Positions 43,446 through 53,304 of a DNA stretch of 64,000 nucleotides are shown one piece after another (position 1 is the stretch's first letter; every line of letters starts with the position of its first letter). The DNA is from Rhabdaerophilum calidifontis. GTDB taxonomy: Bacteria; Pseudomonadota; Alphaproteobacteria; Rhizobiales; Beijerinckiaceae. A program made the translations under genes and the position numbers. The notes under the pieces were generated by a model. It saw only the letters and a program-made list of their open reading frames with translations, had not been told where the DNA came from and ran no database searches. The DNA is taken from NCBI RefSeq assembly GCF_008641065.1, contig NZ_VTRS01000002.1, positions 186,001 to 250,000 on the forward strand. The letters run 5' to 3'.

Positions 43446-44120
43446 ATGGGCGACATGCGGGATGCGCGCCGCGTGATGGTCGACAACCAGATCCGGACCT
43501 TCGACGTCACTGATCGCGGCGTGCTGGCCGCTTTCGATACGGTGCCGCGCGAGCTTTTCGTGCGCCCGGCGGATCGCGCCATCGCCTATTCCGATCGGCC
43601 GCTGGTGGTCGAGGCCGGCGAGGCCCGCCGACCGCTGCTGATGCCGCTGGTGCTGGCGCGGCTGATCCAGGCGCTTCAGCCGGAGCCGGGCGAATCGGCG
43701 CTCGACGTCATGGGCGGCACGGGCTATTCCGCCGCGATTCTCGCCGCGATCGGGCTCGACACCACGGCCCTGGAACGGGATCCGGCTTTCGCCGAGGCGG
43801 CGCGCGCCGCGCTTGCGGCGGCCGGTGCCGCGGTCACCGTGCTGCCGGCGGTGCCGGGGCTCTCCGCCGAGGCCGGCGCCGCGCTCGCGACGGGCCTGTT
43901 CGACATCATCCTGATCAACGGCGCGAGCGAGAAGGTCCCCTCCGGCTTCTTCCCGCTGCTGAAGGATGGCGGCCGGCTCGGGATCATCCTCCAGGATGGC
44001 GGCGTGCAGCGCGCGATGGTATTCGTGAAATCGGCCGGCCATGCGAGCCCGCGCCGGGCTTTCGATGCCGCCGCGCAGGTGCTGCCGGGTTTCGCGAGCG
44101 AGCCCGGTTTCGTCTTCTGA
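43446..44120 (+). CDS. pcm: Protein-L-isoaspartate O-methyltransferase family protein
   Basis: A 224-residue SAM-dependent methyltransferase of the Pcm family, which repairs isoaspartyl residues in aged proteins. The start (ARRVMVDNQIRTFDVTD) and SAM motif ALDVMGGTGYSAAILA match the alphaproteobacterial version. The motif is less canonical than that of E. coli Pcm, so the substrate may differ. It lies upstream of tolC, an order common in Hyphomicrobiales. Two closely spaced ATGs (43446, 43455) are possible; the first follows GGGAGCGAG. Confidence 0.88.
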   Translation: MGDMRDARRVMVDNQIRTFDVTDRGVLAAFDTVPRELFVRPADRAIAYSDRPLVVEAGEARRPLLMPLVLARLIQALQPEPGESALDVMGGTGYSAAILAAIGLDTTALERDPAFAEAARAALAAAGAAVTVLPAVPGLSAEAGAALATGLFDIILINGASEKVPSGFFPLLKDGGRLGIILQDGGVQRAMVFVKSAGHASPRRAFDAAAQVLPGFASEPGFVF

Positions 44121-44316
44121 TCCGGTGTCTCACTGACGGATTTCATCAGAACGTCATGCCTGTTGTGTTTTCGTCTCACTCGATGGTGAAAGTCGTCGGG
44201 CCGCGCGGGCGTAACCTAACGAAGTGTTTACAAGCATCGCCGCGCCGGTAGAACTGGCTCAGGCGCAGCGATGGCGCTGCCTCGGCCAACGAGGTGGCAC
44301 GGTTTGATCGCGACGC

Positions 44317-45738
44317 ATGGCGAATTCAGGATTTCAGGTCGGGCAGATCAACGTGAACCGGTGGAAGCGTCTCGTTCTGGGTTCGGTTGCCGTGGCCCTG
44401 CTGCCCGGCGTCGTTGCCGCGCAGGATCTTTCGACGGCGCTGGCGAATGCCTATCGCGTCAATCCGGAACTCAATGCCGCCCGCGCCAGCACGCGCGGCA
44501 TCGACGAAGGGGTGCCGACCGCGAAATCGGCGGCGCGGCCCTCGATCACCGCTTCGGCCGATGCCGGCGCCACCCGCACCACCACGGCGACCTCCGGCAC
44601 GTTCGGCGGCACGGTGCGCGGGGAGAGCAACCTGCTCCCGCGCGGTGCCGGGGTGACGATCAGCCAGAATCTCTATCGCGGTGGCCGAATCGAGAATTCG
44701 ATCCGCCAGGCCGAATCGAACGTGCTCGCAGCGCGGGAAACGCTGCGCAACACCGAGCAGAACACGCTGCTCGCGGCCGTGACCGCCTATATGAATGTGG
44801 TGCGCGATACCGCGATCAATAATGTCCGTCAGAACAACGTCAATGTCCTCAACGAGCTTGTCCGCCAGACGCGGGACCGGTTCAATGTCGGCGAGGTGAC
44901 GCGCACCGATGTCGCGCAGGCCGAGGCCCGGCTGGCCGGCGCGAAATCCGATCTCGCGCTGTCGCAATCCAATCTCCGCGCCTCGATCGCCACCTTCAAG
45001 CAGGTGATCGGGCTCGATCCGAAGAAGCTTGCGCCGGTCAAGCCGGTGGTGCGCAGCCGGCTGCCGAAATCGCAGGGCGAGGCGGTCAACCGCGCGCTCC
45101 AGGATCATCCCGCCATCGCGGCGTCGATGCACGGCGTCGATGCCCAGCTTCTCCAGGTGAAGATCGTCGAGGGCGAGCTTTATCCGACGATCTCCGTCTC
45201 CGGCTCGCTGACGCGCCGCTACGAGGTGCAATCTCCCGGAGACAGCCGTACCACCGGCTCGGTGGTCGGCCAGATCTCGATCCCGATCTATGACGGCGGT
45301 TCGGCCTATTCCCGCACCCGCGCCGCCAAGGAGACCCTGGGCGAGCGGCGGCTGAACGTCGATACCGCGCGCGACCGTGTGGTACAGGCGGCGACGGCGG
45401 CCTGGGCGCTGCTTGAGGCGACCGGTTTCCAGATCGAGGGCGCGGCGGCGCAGGTCGCGGCGGCCGAGATCGCCCTGAACGGCGTGCGCGAGGAGGCACG
45501 GGTCGGTCAGCGCACGACGCTCGATGTGCTGAACGCCCAGCAGGAACTGCTCAATGCCCGCGTCGTGCAGATCACGGCGCAGCGCGACCAGGTGGTCGCC
45601 TCCTATTCGCTCCTCTCGGCGATCGGGCAATTGTCTGCCCGGGCGCTCGGGCTCAAGGTCGCGACCTACGACCCGAAGGTCCATTTCGAGCAGGTGAAGG
45701 ATAGCTGGCTCGGCCTGCGCACGCCGAGCGGCGAATAA
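44317..45738 (+). CDS. tolC: TolC family outer-membrane efflux protein
   Basis: A 473-residue outer-membrane channel with a signal peptide ending GVVAAQD and the duplicated TolC helical hairpins. Family hallmarks are LSTALANAYRVNPEL at the mature start, GEVTRTDVAQAEARLAGA and its repeat GQRTTLDVLNAQQELLNAR. It forms a trimeric tunnel used by type I secretion and RND pumps, such as that encoded at 17.6-22.0 kb. The ATG at 44317 is used; a GTG at 44353 would give a more typical short signal peptide (NRWKRLVLGSVAV) and is a real alternative. Gene order pcm-tolC-popZ-valS is typical of the order. Confidence 0.93.
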   Translation: MANSGFQVGQINVNRWKRLVLGSVAVALLPGVVAAQDLSTALANAYRVNPELNAARASTRGIDEGVPTAKSAARPSITASADAGATRTTTATSGTFGGTVRGESNLLPRGAGVTISQNLYRGGRIENSIRQAESNVLAARETLRNTEQNTLLAAVTAYMNVVRDTAINNVRQNNVNVLNELVRQTRDRFNVGEVTRTDVAQAEARLAGAKSDLALSQSNLRASIATFKQVIGLDPKKLAPVKPVVRSRLPKSQGEAVNRALQDHPAIAASMHGVDAQLLQVKIVEGELYPTISVSGSLTRRYEVQSPGDSRTTGSVVGQISIPIYDGGSAYSRTRAAKETLGERRLNVDTARDRVVQAATAAWALLEATGFQIEGAAAQVAAAEIALNGVREEARVGQRTTLDVLNAQQELLNARVVQITAQRDQVVASYSLLSAIGQLSARALGLKVATYDPKVHFEQVKDSWLGLRTPSGE

Positions 45739-45974
45739 CGCCGCCGGACCGTTGCGCCGGGGTGCGGCCCCGGCAAGCCCGGTTTGGATCTGCCTCCCGC
45801 ATCCTGGCATTGCTTGTCCCCAGCCAAGCGGGGTCTCGTCGCCGCGCTTGCTTGATCCGCCCGAATCGCGTCCGCATACTGCGCGGAGATCCGGCGATTC
45901 CGCCCCGAAGGGCGCGACGCCGGCCTCCGCCATGCGGGCGGACGAACCCGGGCAGTCACGAACGGAGCGTTGCG

Positions 45975-46568
45975 ATGTCTTCCAAGGCGGCCACCAAGCC
46001 GGAAACGACGGATGAGAACGAACCGTCGATGGAGGAAATCCTCGCCTCCATCCGGAAGATCATCGCCGACGATTCCCTCGGCACCAAGAAGGACGAGCCT
46101 ACGAAGAAGCCGGCGCCTGCGGCGAAGAAGGCGCCTGAGCCGCCGCCCGCCGCCGAGATCGACGAGGATGCCGAGATCCTCGATCTCGCCAAGGTCGCGA
46201 CCGTCGCCAGCACCCCGCAGGAAGTGTCGGTTGAAACCGTGGCGCCCGCGATCGTTCCGGAGACCGTCGCCATGCCCGAGCCCGAGCTCGAACCCGCGCC
46301 GGAACCCGTGACCGAGATGCCGGCCCCGGTCCGGTCTGTGGCGGCCTTGGAGGAGCGGATCATGTCGGACAATACCAAGGCGCTGGTCAGCCAGGCTTTC
46401 CAGACCCTTTCGCGCCACACCGCGATGCCGGCGATGGGGCGGAGCCTTGAGGATGTCGTGGTGGAATTGCTGCGGCCGATGCTGCGCGACTGGATCGATT
46501 CGCATCTGCCGGCGATCGTCGAGAAGCATGTCCGGGCCGAGATCGAGCGGGTGGCGCGCGGCGGCTGA
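45975..46568 (+). CDS. popZ: PopZ-like polar organising protein (DUF2497)
   Basis: A 197-residue protein with the two conserved ends of PopZ/DUF2497: an N-terminal helix SMEEILASIRKIIADD that recruits partner proteins, and a C-terminal self-assembly region LEDVVVELLRPMLRDWIDSH followed by VEKHVRAEIERVARGG. Between them is an acidic, proline-rich disordered linker of roughly 80-90 residues. PopZ forms a matrix at the cell pole that anchors the chromosome origin and signalling proteins. The ATG at 45975 follows ACGGAG. A terminator follows, then valS; this popZ-valS order is usual in alphaproteobacteria. Confidence 0.92.
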   Translation: MSSKAATKPETTDENEPSMEEILASIRKIIADDSLGTKKDEPTKKPAPAAKKAPEPPPAAEIDEDAEILDLAKVATVASTPQEVSVETVAPAIVPETVAMPEPELEPAPEPVTEMPAPVRSVAALEERIMSDNTKALVSQAFQTLSRHTAMPAMGRSLEDVVVELLRPMLRDWIDSHLPAIVEKHVRAEIERVARGG

Positions 46569-46620
46569 GCCAGAAGCGCCTTGACGCGGCATCGTTCCGC
46601 GATATTCGACTGAAGCGAAG

Positions 46621-46650
46621 GGGCGCCCGTCCGGCGCCCGTTTTCGTTTG
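46621..46650 (+). terminator. Rho-independent terminator after popZ
   Basis: GGGCGCC (46621-46627) pairs with GGCGCCC (46633-46639) across a 5-nt loop and is followed by GTTTTCGTTTG. It ends 36 nt before the valS start. Confidence 0.7.
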
Positions 46651-46686
46651 TCCGGCGGGTTCCGCCGCTCCTGCGCTGAAGATCCG

Positions 46687-49515
46687 ATGGAAAAGACCTA
46701 CGACCCGTACGCGATCGAGCTCCGCATCAACGCGGCCTGGGAAGCATCCGGCGCGTTCAGGGCCGGCGCGCCCGGCCGCGCCGGCGCCGCGCCCTTCACC
46801 ATCGTGATCCCGCCGCCGAATGTCACCGGCTCGCTGCATATGGGGCATGCGCTCAACAACACGTTGCAGGACATTCTCTGCCGCTACTGGCGCATGAAAG
46901 GCTGCGACGTGCTCTGGCAGCCCGGCACCGACCATGCCGGCATCGCGACCCAGATGGTCGTCGAGCGCCAGATGGCCGAGCGGCAGGAGCCGGATCGGCA
47001 CCAGATCGGCCGCGAGGCGTTCCTGGAGAAGGTCTGGGCCTGGAAGGCGCAATCCGGCGGCACGATCATCAACCAGCTGAAGCGTCTCGGCGCCTCCTGC
47101 GACTGGAGCCGCGAGCGCTTCACCATGGGCAACCGTGCGGATGGCGAGACCGGCCAGATGCAGCGCGCCGTGCTGCAATTCTTCGTTACGCTGCACGAGA
47201 AGGGCCTGCTCTACAAGGACAAGCGCCTTGTGAACTGGGATCCGAAGCTGCTCACCGCGATCTCGGATCTGGAGGTCGAGCAGCGCGAGGTGAAGGGAAG
47301 CTTCGCGTGGAAGCGCGGCGAGACCGACAAGGAAGGCAACCTGAAGCCCTTCGATGCCGCCGCGCTGGCCAAGGTGCTCGACCGCGAGCCCGGCGGCCAT
47401 CTCTATTATTTCGATTATCCGCTTCAAGGCGCGACCTACGACGCCGATGACCCCGCGACCTTCATCACCGTCGCGACGACGCGGCCGGAGACGCTGCTCG
47501 GCGATACCGGCGTCGCCGTGCACCCGGAGAACGAGAAGCTCGGGCATCTCATCGGGAAGAATGTGGTGCTGCCGCTGGTGGGGCGCGTGATCCCGATCAT
47601 CGGCGACGAATACGCCGATCCCGAGAAGGGCACCGGCGCGGTGAAGATCACGCCCGCGCATGATTTCAACGATTTCGAGGTGGGCAGGCGCGCCGATCCG
47701 CCGCTGGCCATGGTCAATGTCTTCACCCGCGAGGCGCGGCTCGATCTCGGCGGAGCGGATTTCGCCGGCGCGCCGAAGGCGACGCGCGCGCTTACCGGCC
47801 TCGACCGCTTCACCGCGCGCAAGGAAATCGTTGCGATGATGGCGGCCGAGGGCCTCCTGCGCCGGGTCGAGCCCAGCGTGCAGCAGGTGCCGCATGGGGA
47901 CCGGTCCGGGGTTCCGATCGAGCCCTGGCTCACGGAGCAATGGTATGTGAACGTCAAGCCCCTCGCCGAGCAGGCGATGGCATGGGTGCGGGCGGGCCGG
48001 ACGAAAATCCACCCCGCGAACCGCGAGGCGGATTTCTTCCGCTGGATGGAGAATATCGAGCCCTGGTGCATTTCGCGCCAGCTCTGGTGGGGGCACCAGA
48101 TTCCGGCCTGGTATGGGCCGGATGGCGATTACGTGATCGCGCGGGACGAGGCCGAGGCGCGCAGCAGGGCCGATGCGAAATGGGGCCCGGGCGCCGCCAT
48201 CACGCGCGACCCCGATGTGCTCGATACCTGGTTCTCCTCCGCGCTCTGGCCATTCTCGACGCTCGGCTGGCCGGACGAGACGGCCGAGTTGGACCGCTAT
48301 TACCCGACCTCGGTTCTGGTGACGGGGTTCGACATCCTCTTCTTCTGGGTCGCGCGGATGATGATGGCCTCCGCCGCCTGCGATCTGGCGCCGCCCTTCC
48401 ACACCGTCTATCTCCACGGTCTCGTGCGGGACGAGAAGGGCCGGAAGATGTCGAAATCGGTCGGCAATGTCATCGACCCGCTCGTGGTGATCGACGCGCT
48501 CGGCGCGGATGCCCTGCGCTTCACGCTTGCGAGCCTCGCCGCGCAGGGGCGCGACCCGAAGCTCGGCGTCCGGACCGCCGAGGGCTACCGCAATTTCTGC
48601 ACCAAGCTCTGGAACGCCTCGCGCTTCGCGGAGATGAATGCCTGCCGGCGCGTTGCGGGGTTCGATCCGCAATCGGTGACGCTGCCGCTCAATATCTGGG
48701 CGATTTCGGAGATGGATCGCACGCTGGGCGAGGTGGTGGCCGGCATCGAGGGCTACCGGTTCAACGAGGCCGCGCTCGCGGCCTACCGCTTCACCTGGAA
48801 CACGTTCTGCGACTGGTATCTCGAACTCGCCAAGCCCGTGCTGACCGGCACCGACGCGGCCGCGAAAGCCGAGACGCAGGCCGTCACCGCCTTCCTGCTC
48901 GATCGCATCGTGGCGATGCTGCACCCGTTCATGCCCTATATCACGGAAGAACTCTGGGCGGCCTATGCCGCCGGGGCGGGGCAGCCCGAGGCCGGCCTTC
49001 TCTGCGTCGAGCCCTGGCCGGAACCGACCGGCCTTGCCGGCGGCGCGGCGGCGGCGGAGATCGGTTTCCTCGTCGATCTCATCACCGAGATCCGGTCCGC
49101 GCGCGCCGAGATGAACGTGCCGCCCGGCACGCTGGCGCCGCTGGTCATCGTCGGCGGCGGGGATCGGGTCACGACGCTGCTCTCGGCCTCGCTCGACGCG
49201 CTGAAGCGGCTCGCGCGGGTCTCGGAATTGCGCTTCGCGGCCGCGCCGCCGGAGAGCAGCGTGCAGGTCGTCGTCGCCGGCACCGTCGCCTGCATCCCGC
49301 TCGCGGGGGTGATCGATTTCGCCGCCGAGAAGAAGCGCCTCGCCGTCGAACGCGAGAAGCTCGCGAAGGACGTGGACGCCACCCGCCGCAAGCTCGACAA
49401 CCCGGATTTCGTTGCCCGCGCGCCGGAGGAGGTCGTCGAGGAGAACCGCGAGCGCGTCGCCGAGGCGGAGGGGCGCATCGCGCGCATCGACGAGGCGCTG
49501 CGCCGGCTGGGGTGA
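46687..49515 (+). CDS. valS: Valyl-tRNA synthetase
   Basis: A 942-residue class Ia synthetase that charges tRNA-Val and edits threonine. The HIGH-type motif is PPPNVTGSLHMGHAL, the KMSKS motif is GRKMSKSVGN, and the editing domain follows the VATTRPETLLGDTGVAVHP signature. The C-terminal coiled-coil arm (about residues 870-942) is present. The ATG at 46687 gives MEKTYDPYAIE, the usual start; the frame is open 13 codons upstream into the spacer. It follows the popZ terminator. Confidence 0.97.
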   Translation: MEKTYDPYAIELRINAAWEASGAFRAGAPGRAGAAPFTIVIPPPNVTGSLHMGHALNNTLQDILCRYWRMKGCDVLWQPGTDHAGIATQMVVERQMAERQEPDRHQIGREAFLEKVWAWKAQSGGTIINQLKRLGASCDWSRERFTMGNRADGETGQMQRAVLQFFVTLHEKGLLYKDKRLVNWDPKLLTAISDLEVEQREVKGSFAWKRGETDKEGNLKPFDAAALAKVLDREPGGHLYYFDYPLQGATYDADDPATFITVATTRPETLLGDTGVAVHPENEKLGHLIGKNVVLPLVGRVIPIIGDEYADPEKGTGAVKITPAHDFNDFEVGRRADPPLAMVNVFTREARLDLGGADFAGAPKATRALTGLDRFTARKEIVAMMAAEGLLRRVEPSVQQVPHGDRSGVPIEPWLTEQWYVNVKPLAEQAMAWVRAGRTKIHPANREADFFRWMENIEPWCISRQLWWGHQIPAWYGPDGDYVIARDEAEARSRADAKWGPGAAITRDPDVLDTWFSSALWPFSTLGWPDETAELDRYYPTSVLVTGFDILFFWVARMMMASAACDLAPPFHTVYLHGLVRDEKGRKMSKSVGNVIDPLVVIDALGADALRFTLASLAAQGRDPKLGVRTAEGYRNFCTKLWNASRFAEMNACRRVAGFDPQSVTLPLNIWAISEMDRTLGEVVAGIEGYRFNEAALAAYRFTWNTFCDWYLELAKPVLTGTDAAAKAETQAVTAFLLDRIVAMLHPFMPYITEELWAAYAAGAGQPEAGLLCVEPWPEPTGLAGGAAAAEIGFLVDLITEIRSARAEMNVPPGTLAPLVIVGGGDRVTTLLSASLDALKRLARVSELRFAAAPPESSVQVVVAGTVACIPLAGVIDFAAEKKRLAVEREKLAKDVDATRRKLDNPDFVARAPEEVVEENRERVAEAEGRIARIDEALRRLG

Positions 49516-49813
49516 GACGGCACGGGGCGGCAAGGCTCCGTCCGCGCTTGTGACGTTTGCGCAACAACCTGGAATGATTTGCGGCTGGCCGCGCCGGGCG
49601 CCGGGCCGCGCCGCTTTTGCGCCACAAAGCGCGCTGCATTCTGCCCTCGGCTAACATCCTTGGAAGATTGTTGTTTTCAACAGTCCGGCACGCCGCCGGG
49701 AACATCAACCATCGCTTCGGAACCCGGCTCCGGCCCGATTGAGGGGCGCCTTGCGCTGTGGCATCGAAGCGGCGGGTGTTGCGCAGGGCACACGCCAGGG
49801 ATCGGGGGTTGGA

Positions 49814-51544
49814 ATGGATCATCGCGTTTACGACAAGTCGAGGCTGCCGAGCCGCCATGTGACCGAAGGTCCGGAGCGGGCGCCGCATCGATCCTATTAT
49901 TACGCGATGGGCCTCACCCGCCAGCAGATGCGCCAGCCCTTCATCGGTGTCGCCTCGTGCTGGAACGAGGCCGCGCCGTGCAATATCGCACTGATGCGCC
50001 AGGCGCAGGCGGTGAAGAAGGGCGTCGCCTCCGCCGGCGGCACGCCGCGCGAATTCTGCACGATCACCGTCACCGACGGCATCGCCATGGGCCATCAGGG
50101 GATGAAATCCTCGCTGGTCAGCCGCGAGGTGATCGCCGATTCGGTCGAGCTGACGATGCGCGGCCATTGCTACGATGCGCTGGTCGGCCTTGCAGGCTGC
50201 GACAAATCCCTGCCCGGCATGATGATGGCGATGGTGCGCCTCAACGTGCCGTCGATCTTCATCTATGGCGGTTCGATCCTGCCCGGCACCTTCAAGGGCA
50301 AGCCGGTCACGGTTCAGGACGTGTTCGAGGCCGTCGGCAAGCATTCCGTCGGCGCGATGTCGGATGAGGATCTGGAAACGCTCGAAGCCGCCGCCTGCCC
50401 CTCGGCCGGCGCCTGCGGCGCGCAGTTCACAGCCAACACCATGGCCACGGTCTCCGAGGCGATCGGCCTCGCGCTGCCCTATTCGGCCGGCGCCCCGGCG
50501 CCTTACGAGATTCGCGACCGGTTCTGCATGACCGCCGGCGAAATGGTGATGGAACTCGTCGCGAAGAACATCCGCCCGCGCGATATCGTGACGCGCAAGG
50601 CGCTCGAGAACGCCGCGACCGTGGTGGCGGCCTCCGGCGGCTCGACCAATGCGGCGCTGCATCTGCCGGCCATCGCCCATGAGGCGGGGATCAAGTTCGA
50701 CCTGTTCGACGTTGCCGAAATCTTCAAGAGGACGCCCTATATTGCCGATCTCAAGCCGGGTGGGCGCTATGTCGCGAAGGACATGTTCGAGGTTGGCGGT
50801 ATCCCCCTGCTGATGAAGACGCTGCTCGACCACGGTTTCATGCACGGCGATTGCCTCACCGTCACCGGCCGCACCATGGCCGAGAACCTTGCTTCGGTGA
50901 AATGGAACGACGAACAGGATGTCGTGCGGCCCGCCAATGCGCCGATCACCGCCACTGGGGGCGTTGTCGGCCTTTCCGGCAATCTCGCGCCGGAAGGGGC
51001 GATCGTGAAGGTGGCCGGCATGAGCCAGGACCGGCTGACCTTCACCGGCCCGGCGCGCTGCTTCGACAGCGAGGAACAGGCCTTCGAGGCGGTCAGGAAC
51101 CGGAATTACAAGGAAGGCGAGGTGCTCGTCATCCGCTATGAGGGGCCGAAGGGCGGGCCGGGCATGCGCGAGATGCTCGCGACCACCGCTGCGCTCTACG
51201 GCCAGGGCATGGGCGACAAGGTCGCGCTCATCACCGATGGTCGCTTCTCCGGCGCCACGCGCGGCTTCTGCATCGGCCATGTCGGGCCGGAGGCGGCGGT
51301 CGGCGGTCCGATCGCGCTGCTCCGGGACGGCGACATCATCGAAATCGACGCGGTCAAGGGAACGCTCCAAGTTCGCCTTGACGATGCCCAACTTGCAGCG
51401 CGTCGTGGCGAGTGGAAGGCGCGGGAGACCGATTACCAATCGGGCGCGCTTTGGAAATTCGCCCAGACGGTCGGATCGGCGCGCGACGGCGCCGTCACCC
51501 ATCCGGGCGGTGGAGCCGAGACACACAGCTATGCGGATATCTGA
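49814..51544 (+). CDS. ilvD: Dihydroxy-acid dehydratase
   Basis: A 576-residue Fe-S dehydratase for the third step of branched-chain amino-acid synthesis. Cluster cysteines lie in AGCDKSLPGM and CPSAGACGAQFTANTM, plus an early CWNEAAPCN; the C-terminal KVALITDGRFSGATRGFCIGH is a family signature. The ATG at 49814 follows a GGGGGTTGG stretch; the frame is open upstream. The preceding 298-nt gap to valS has an AT-richer patch near 49660 with a TGTTG-TTTT-CAACA inverted repeat, probably the promoter region. The end overlaps the ExoR-like gene by 14 nt. Confidence 0.96.
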   Translation: MDHRVYDKSRLPSRHVTEGPERAPHRSYYYAMGLTRQQMRQPFIGVASCWNEAAPCNIALMRQAQAVKKGVASAGGTPREFCTITVTDGIAMGHQGMKSSLVSREVIADSVELTMRGHCYDALVGLAGCDKSLPGMMMAMVRLNVPSIFIYGGSILPGTFKGKPVTVQDVFEAVGKHSVGAMSDEDLETLEAAACPSAGACGAQFTANTMATVSEAIGLALPYSAGAPAPYEIRDRFCMTAGEMVMELVAKNIRPRDIVTRKALENAATVVAASGGSTNAALHLPAIAHEAGIKFDLFDVAEIFKRTPYIADLKPGGRYVAKDMFEVGGIPLLMKTLLDHGFMHGDCLTVTGRTMAENLASVKWNDEQDVVRPANAPITATGGVVGLSGNLAPEGAIVKVAGMSQDRLTFTGPARCFDSEEQAFEAVRNRNYKEGEVLVIRYEGPKGGPGMREMLATTAALYGQGMGDKVALITDGRFSGATRGFCIGHVGPEAAVGGPIALLRDGDIIEIDAVKGTLQVRLDDAQLAARRGEWKARETDYQSGALWKFAQTVGSARDGAVTHPGGGAETHSYADI

Positions 51545-52394
51545 GCCCATCGGTCAGCCTGCGGCCCGAGCCGCCCCGCTGGTCACGCTCGTGGTGGCGG
51601 GGCAGATGGCGTTTGCCCTCTGCGCTGCCGGCACCGCCCTTGCCCTCGACGTGAAGGAGGGCCCGCCGGCGCCGGTGGAAAAGGGCACGATGTTCAAGTC
51701 GGTCGGCGAGAGTCTGCGCGCCGGCCTGCGCGCGCTTTCGAGCGGCGATCCCGGCTCGGCGGTCGAGCCACTGACCTTCGCCGCCCGCGAAGGCAACGAC
51801 ATCGCCGAATGGAAGCTCGGCCGCATGTATGCCGAGGGGGAGGGCGTGCCGCGCGACCCCTACAAGGCCTATGTGCATTTCTCGCAGATCGTGAACCGCC
51901 GCGCCGATCTCGCGCCGGATTCGCCCAATGCCCGTATCGTCGCCCAGGCCTTCGTCGCGCTCGGCGGCTATCACCTGACCGGCATCCCCAACAGCCGCAT
52001 CCGGCGCGAGCCGGCCCGCGCCGCCGAGATGTTCCATTACGCGGCCTCCTATTACAACGATGCCGACGCGCAATACGAGCTTGGCCGCATGCTGGCGGAG
52101 GGAATCGCCGGCGAGAAGAATCTCCAGCAGGCGGCGCGCTGGTTCAACCTCGCCGCCGAGCAGGGGCATGTCTATGCCCAGGCCCGCCTCGGCCATCTGC
52201 TCTTCAACGGCGAGGGAGTGCCGCGCCAGGCGCCGCGTGGCCTGATGTGGATGAAGATCGCGACCGCGAGCGCCGATCCCGACCGCGATTCCTGGGTTCT
52301 GGAACTGAACCGCCGCGCGCAGGCCGTGGCGACCGATGACGAACGTCGGCTGGCGGATGCCTTCGCCAAGAAGCGGGAGCGCAATTCGCGCTGA
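51531..52394 (+). CDS. ExoR-like periplasmic Sel1-repeat protein
   Basis: A 287-residue exported protein with an N-terminal hydrophobic signal (cleavage near GTALALDV) and four or five Sel1-like tetratricopeptide repeats, for example EWKLGRMYAEGEGVPRDPYKA, AQYELGRMLAEG and AQARLGHLLFNGEGV. Length and repeat layout match rhizobial ExoR, the periplasmic inhibitor of the ExoS-ChvI two-component system that controls exopolysaccharide, motility and envelope stress. Proteolysis of ExoR relieves the inhibition. It overlaps the ilvD 3' end by 14 nt, which implies at least partial cotranscription with branched-chain amino-acid synthesis. Orthology to ExoR is likely but not certain because Sel1 proteins are numerous. 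Confidence 0.78.
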   Translation: MRISEPIGQPAARAAPLVTLVVAGQMAFALCAAGTALALDVKEGPPAPVEKGTMFKSVGESLRAGLRALSSGDPGSAVEPLTFAAREGNDIAEWKLGRMYAEGEGVPRDPYKAYVHFSQIVNRRADLAPDSPNARIVAQAFVALGGYHLTGIPNSRIRREPARAAEMFHYAASYYNDADAQYELGRMLAEGIAGEKNLQQAARWFNLAAEQGHVYAQARLGHLLFNGEGVPRQAPRGLMWMKIATASADPDRDSWVLELNRRAQAVATDDERRLADAFAKKRERNSR

Positions 52395-52439
52395 AGGCAG
52401 CGGGCGCGAGCCCATGCCGCGGCCCGCGCCCGGGAAGGA

Positions 52440-53234
52440 TCAGCCGAGTTCAGCCCAGACGGGCACGTGATCCGAAGGCTTCTCCGCACCGCGCAGGTCG
52501 CGGTCGATCCCAGCCCCGCGCAGCCGATCCGCCGCCTGCGGCGAGAGCAGCAGATGATCGATGCGGATGCCGTTGTCGCGCGGCCAGGCGCCGGCCTGAT
52601 AATCCCAGAACGAGTAGAGCCCGCCGGAATCGGTGGTGGCGCGCAGGGCGTCCGTCAGGCCGAGCGTCAGGAGGCGGCGGAAATCCGCGCGGCTCTCGGG
52701 CAGGAACAGCGCGTCCGCCCGCCAAAGATCCGGGTTCCGGGCGTCGCGCGGCTCGGGAATGACATTGTAATCCCCGGCCAGCACCAGCATCTCCTCCAGC
52801 GCCAGCAGCGCGCGGGCATGCCCCATGAGCGCCGCCATGAACGCGCGTTTATACGCGTATTTCGGTCCTGGCGCCGGGTTGCCGTTGGGGCAATAGATGC
52901 TCGCGACCCGGATCGCCGTGCCCGGCGCGCCCTTCTCGCCCGGAAGCGAGGCGACCGCCTCGATATAGCGCGCCTGCTCGTCCGGAAAGCCGGGCAGCCC
53001 ACGCTCTTCGATCGTGATCGGGAATCGCGACAGGATGGCGACGCCGTTGAATGTCTTCTGCCCATGCGTTTCGACCTGATAGCCGAGCGCCTCGATCTCG
53101 GATCGGGGGAAGGCGTGATCCTCGCATTTCAGTTCCTGCAGGCACACGATATCCGGCGCCCGCGCCTTCAGCCATCGCACGAGATGCGCCTCGCGCTGGC
53201 GGACGGAATTGACGTTGAAGGTCGCGATGATCAT
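52440..53234 (-). CDS. xth: Exodeoxyribonuclease III / AP endonuclease
   Basis: A 264-residue exonuclease III family enzyme that cuts DNA at abasic sites and trims 3' ends. Motifs are ATFNVNSVRQRE, the metal site LQELKCEDHAFP, the YCPNGN loop, GDYNVIPEPRDARNP and the C-terminal RIDHLLLSP with SDHVPVWAEL. It is convergent with the ExoR-like gene and divergent from the ceramidase gene. A neighbouring ceramidase gene is common in Hyphomicrobiales. Confidence 0.95.
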   Translation of the reverse strand: MIIATFNVNSVRQREAHLVRWLKARAPDIVCLQELKCEDHAFPRSEIEALGYQVETHGQKTFNGVAILSRFPITIEERGLPGFPDEQARYIEAVASLPGEKGAPGTAIRVASIYCPNGNPAPGPKYAYKRAFMAALMGHARALLALEEMLVLAGDYNVIPEPRDARNPDLWRADALFLPESRADFRRLLTLGLTDALRATTDSGGLYSFWDYQAGAWPRDNGIRIDHLLLSPQAADRLRGAGIDRDLRGAEKPSDHVPVWAELG

Positions 53235-53304
53235 CGCCGGACCCTAGCGGAATTGCGCGCCGCGCGACATAACCGGGCTGGAATTATCTCCGGGAATTTC
53301 TCCG

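Noticed and set aside
46387-49533. A 1048-codon open frame on the minus strand opposite valS
   Set aside because: valS is unmistakable on the other strand; the antisense product is low-complexity and lacks motifs.
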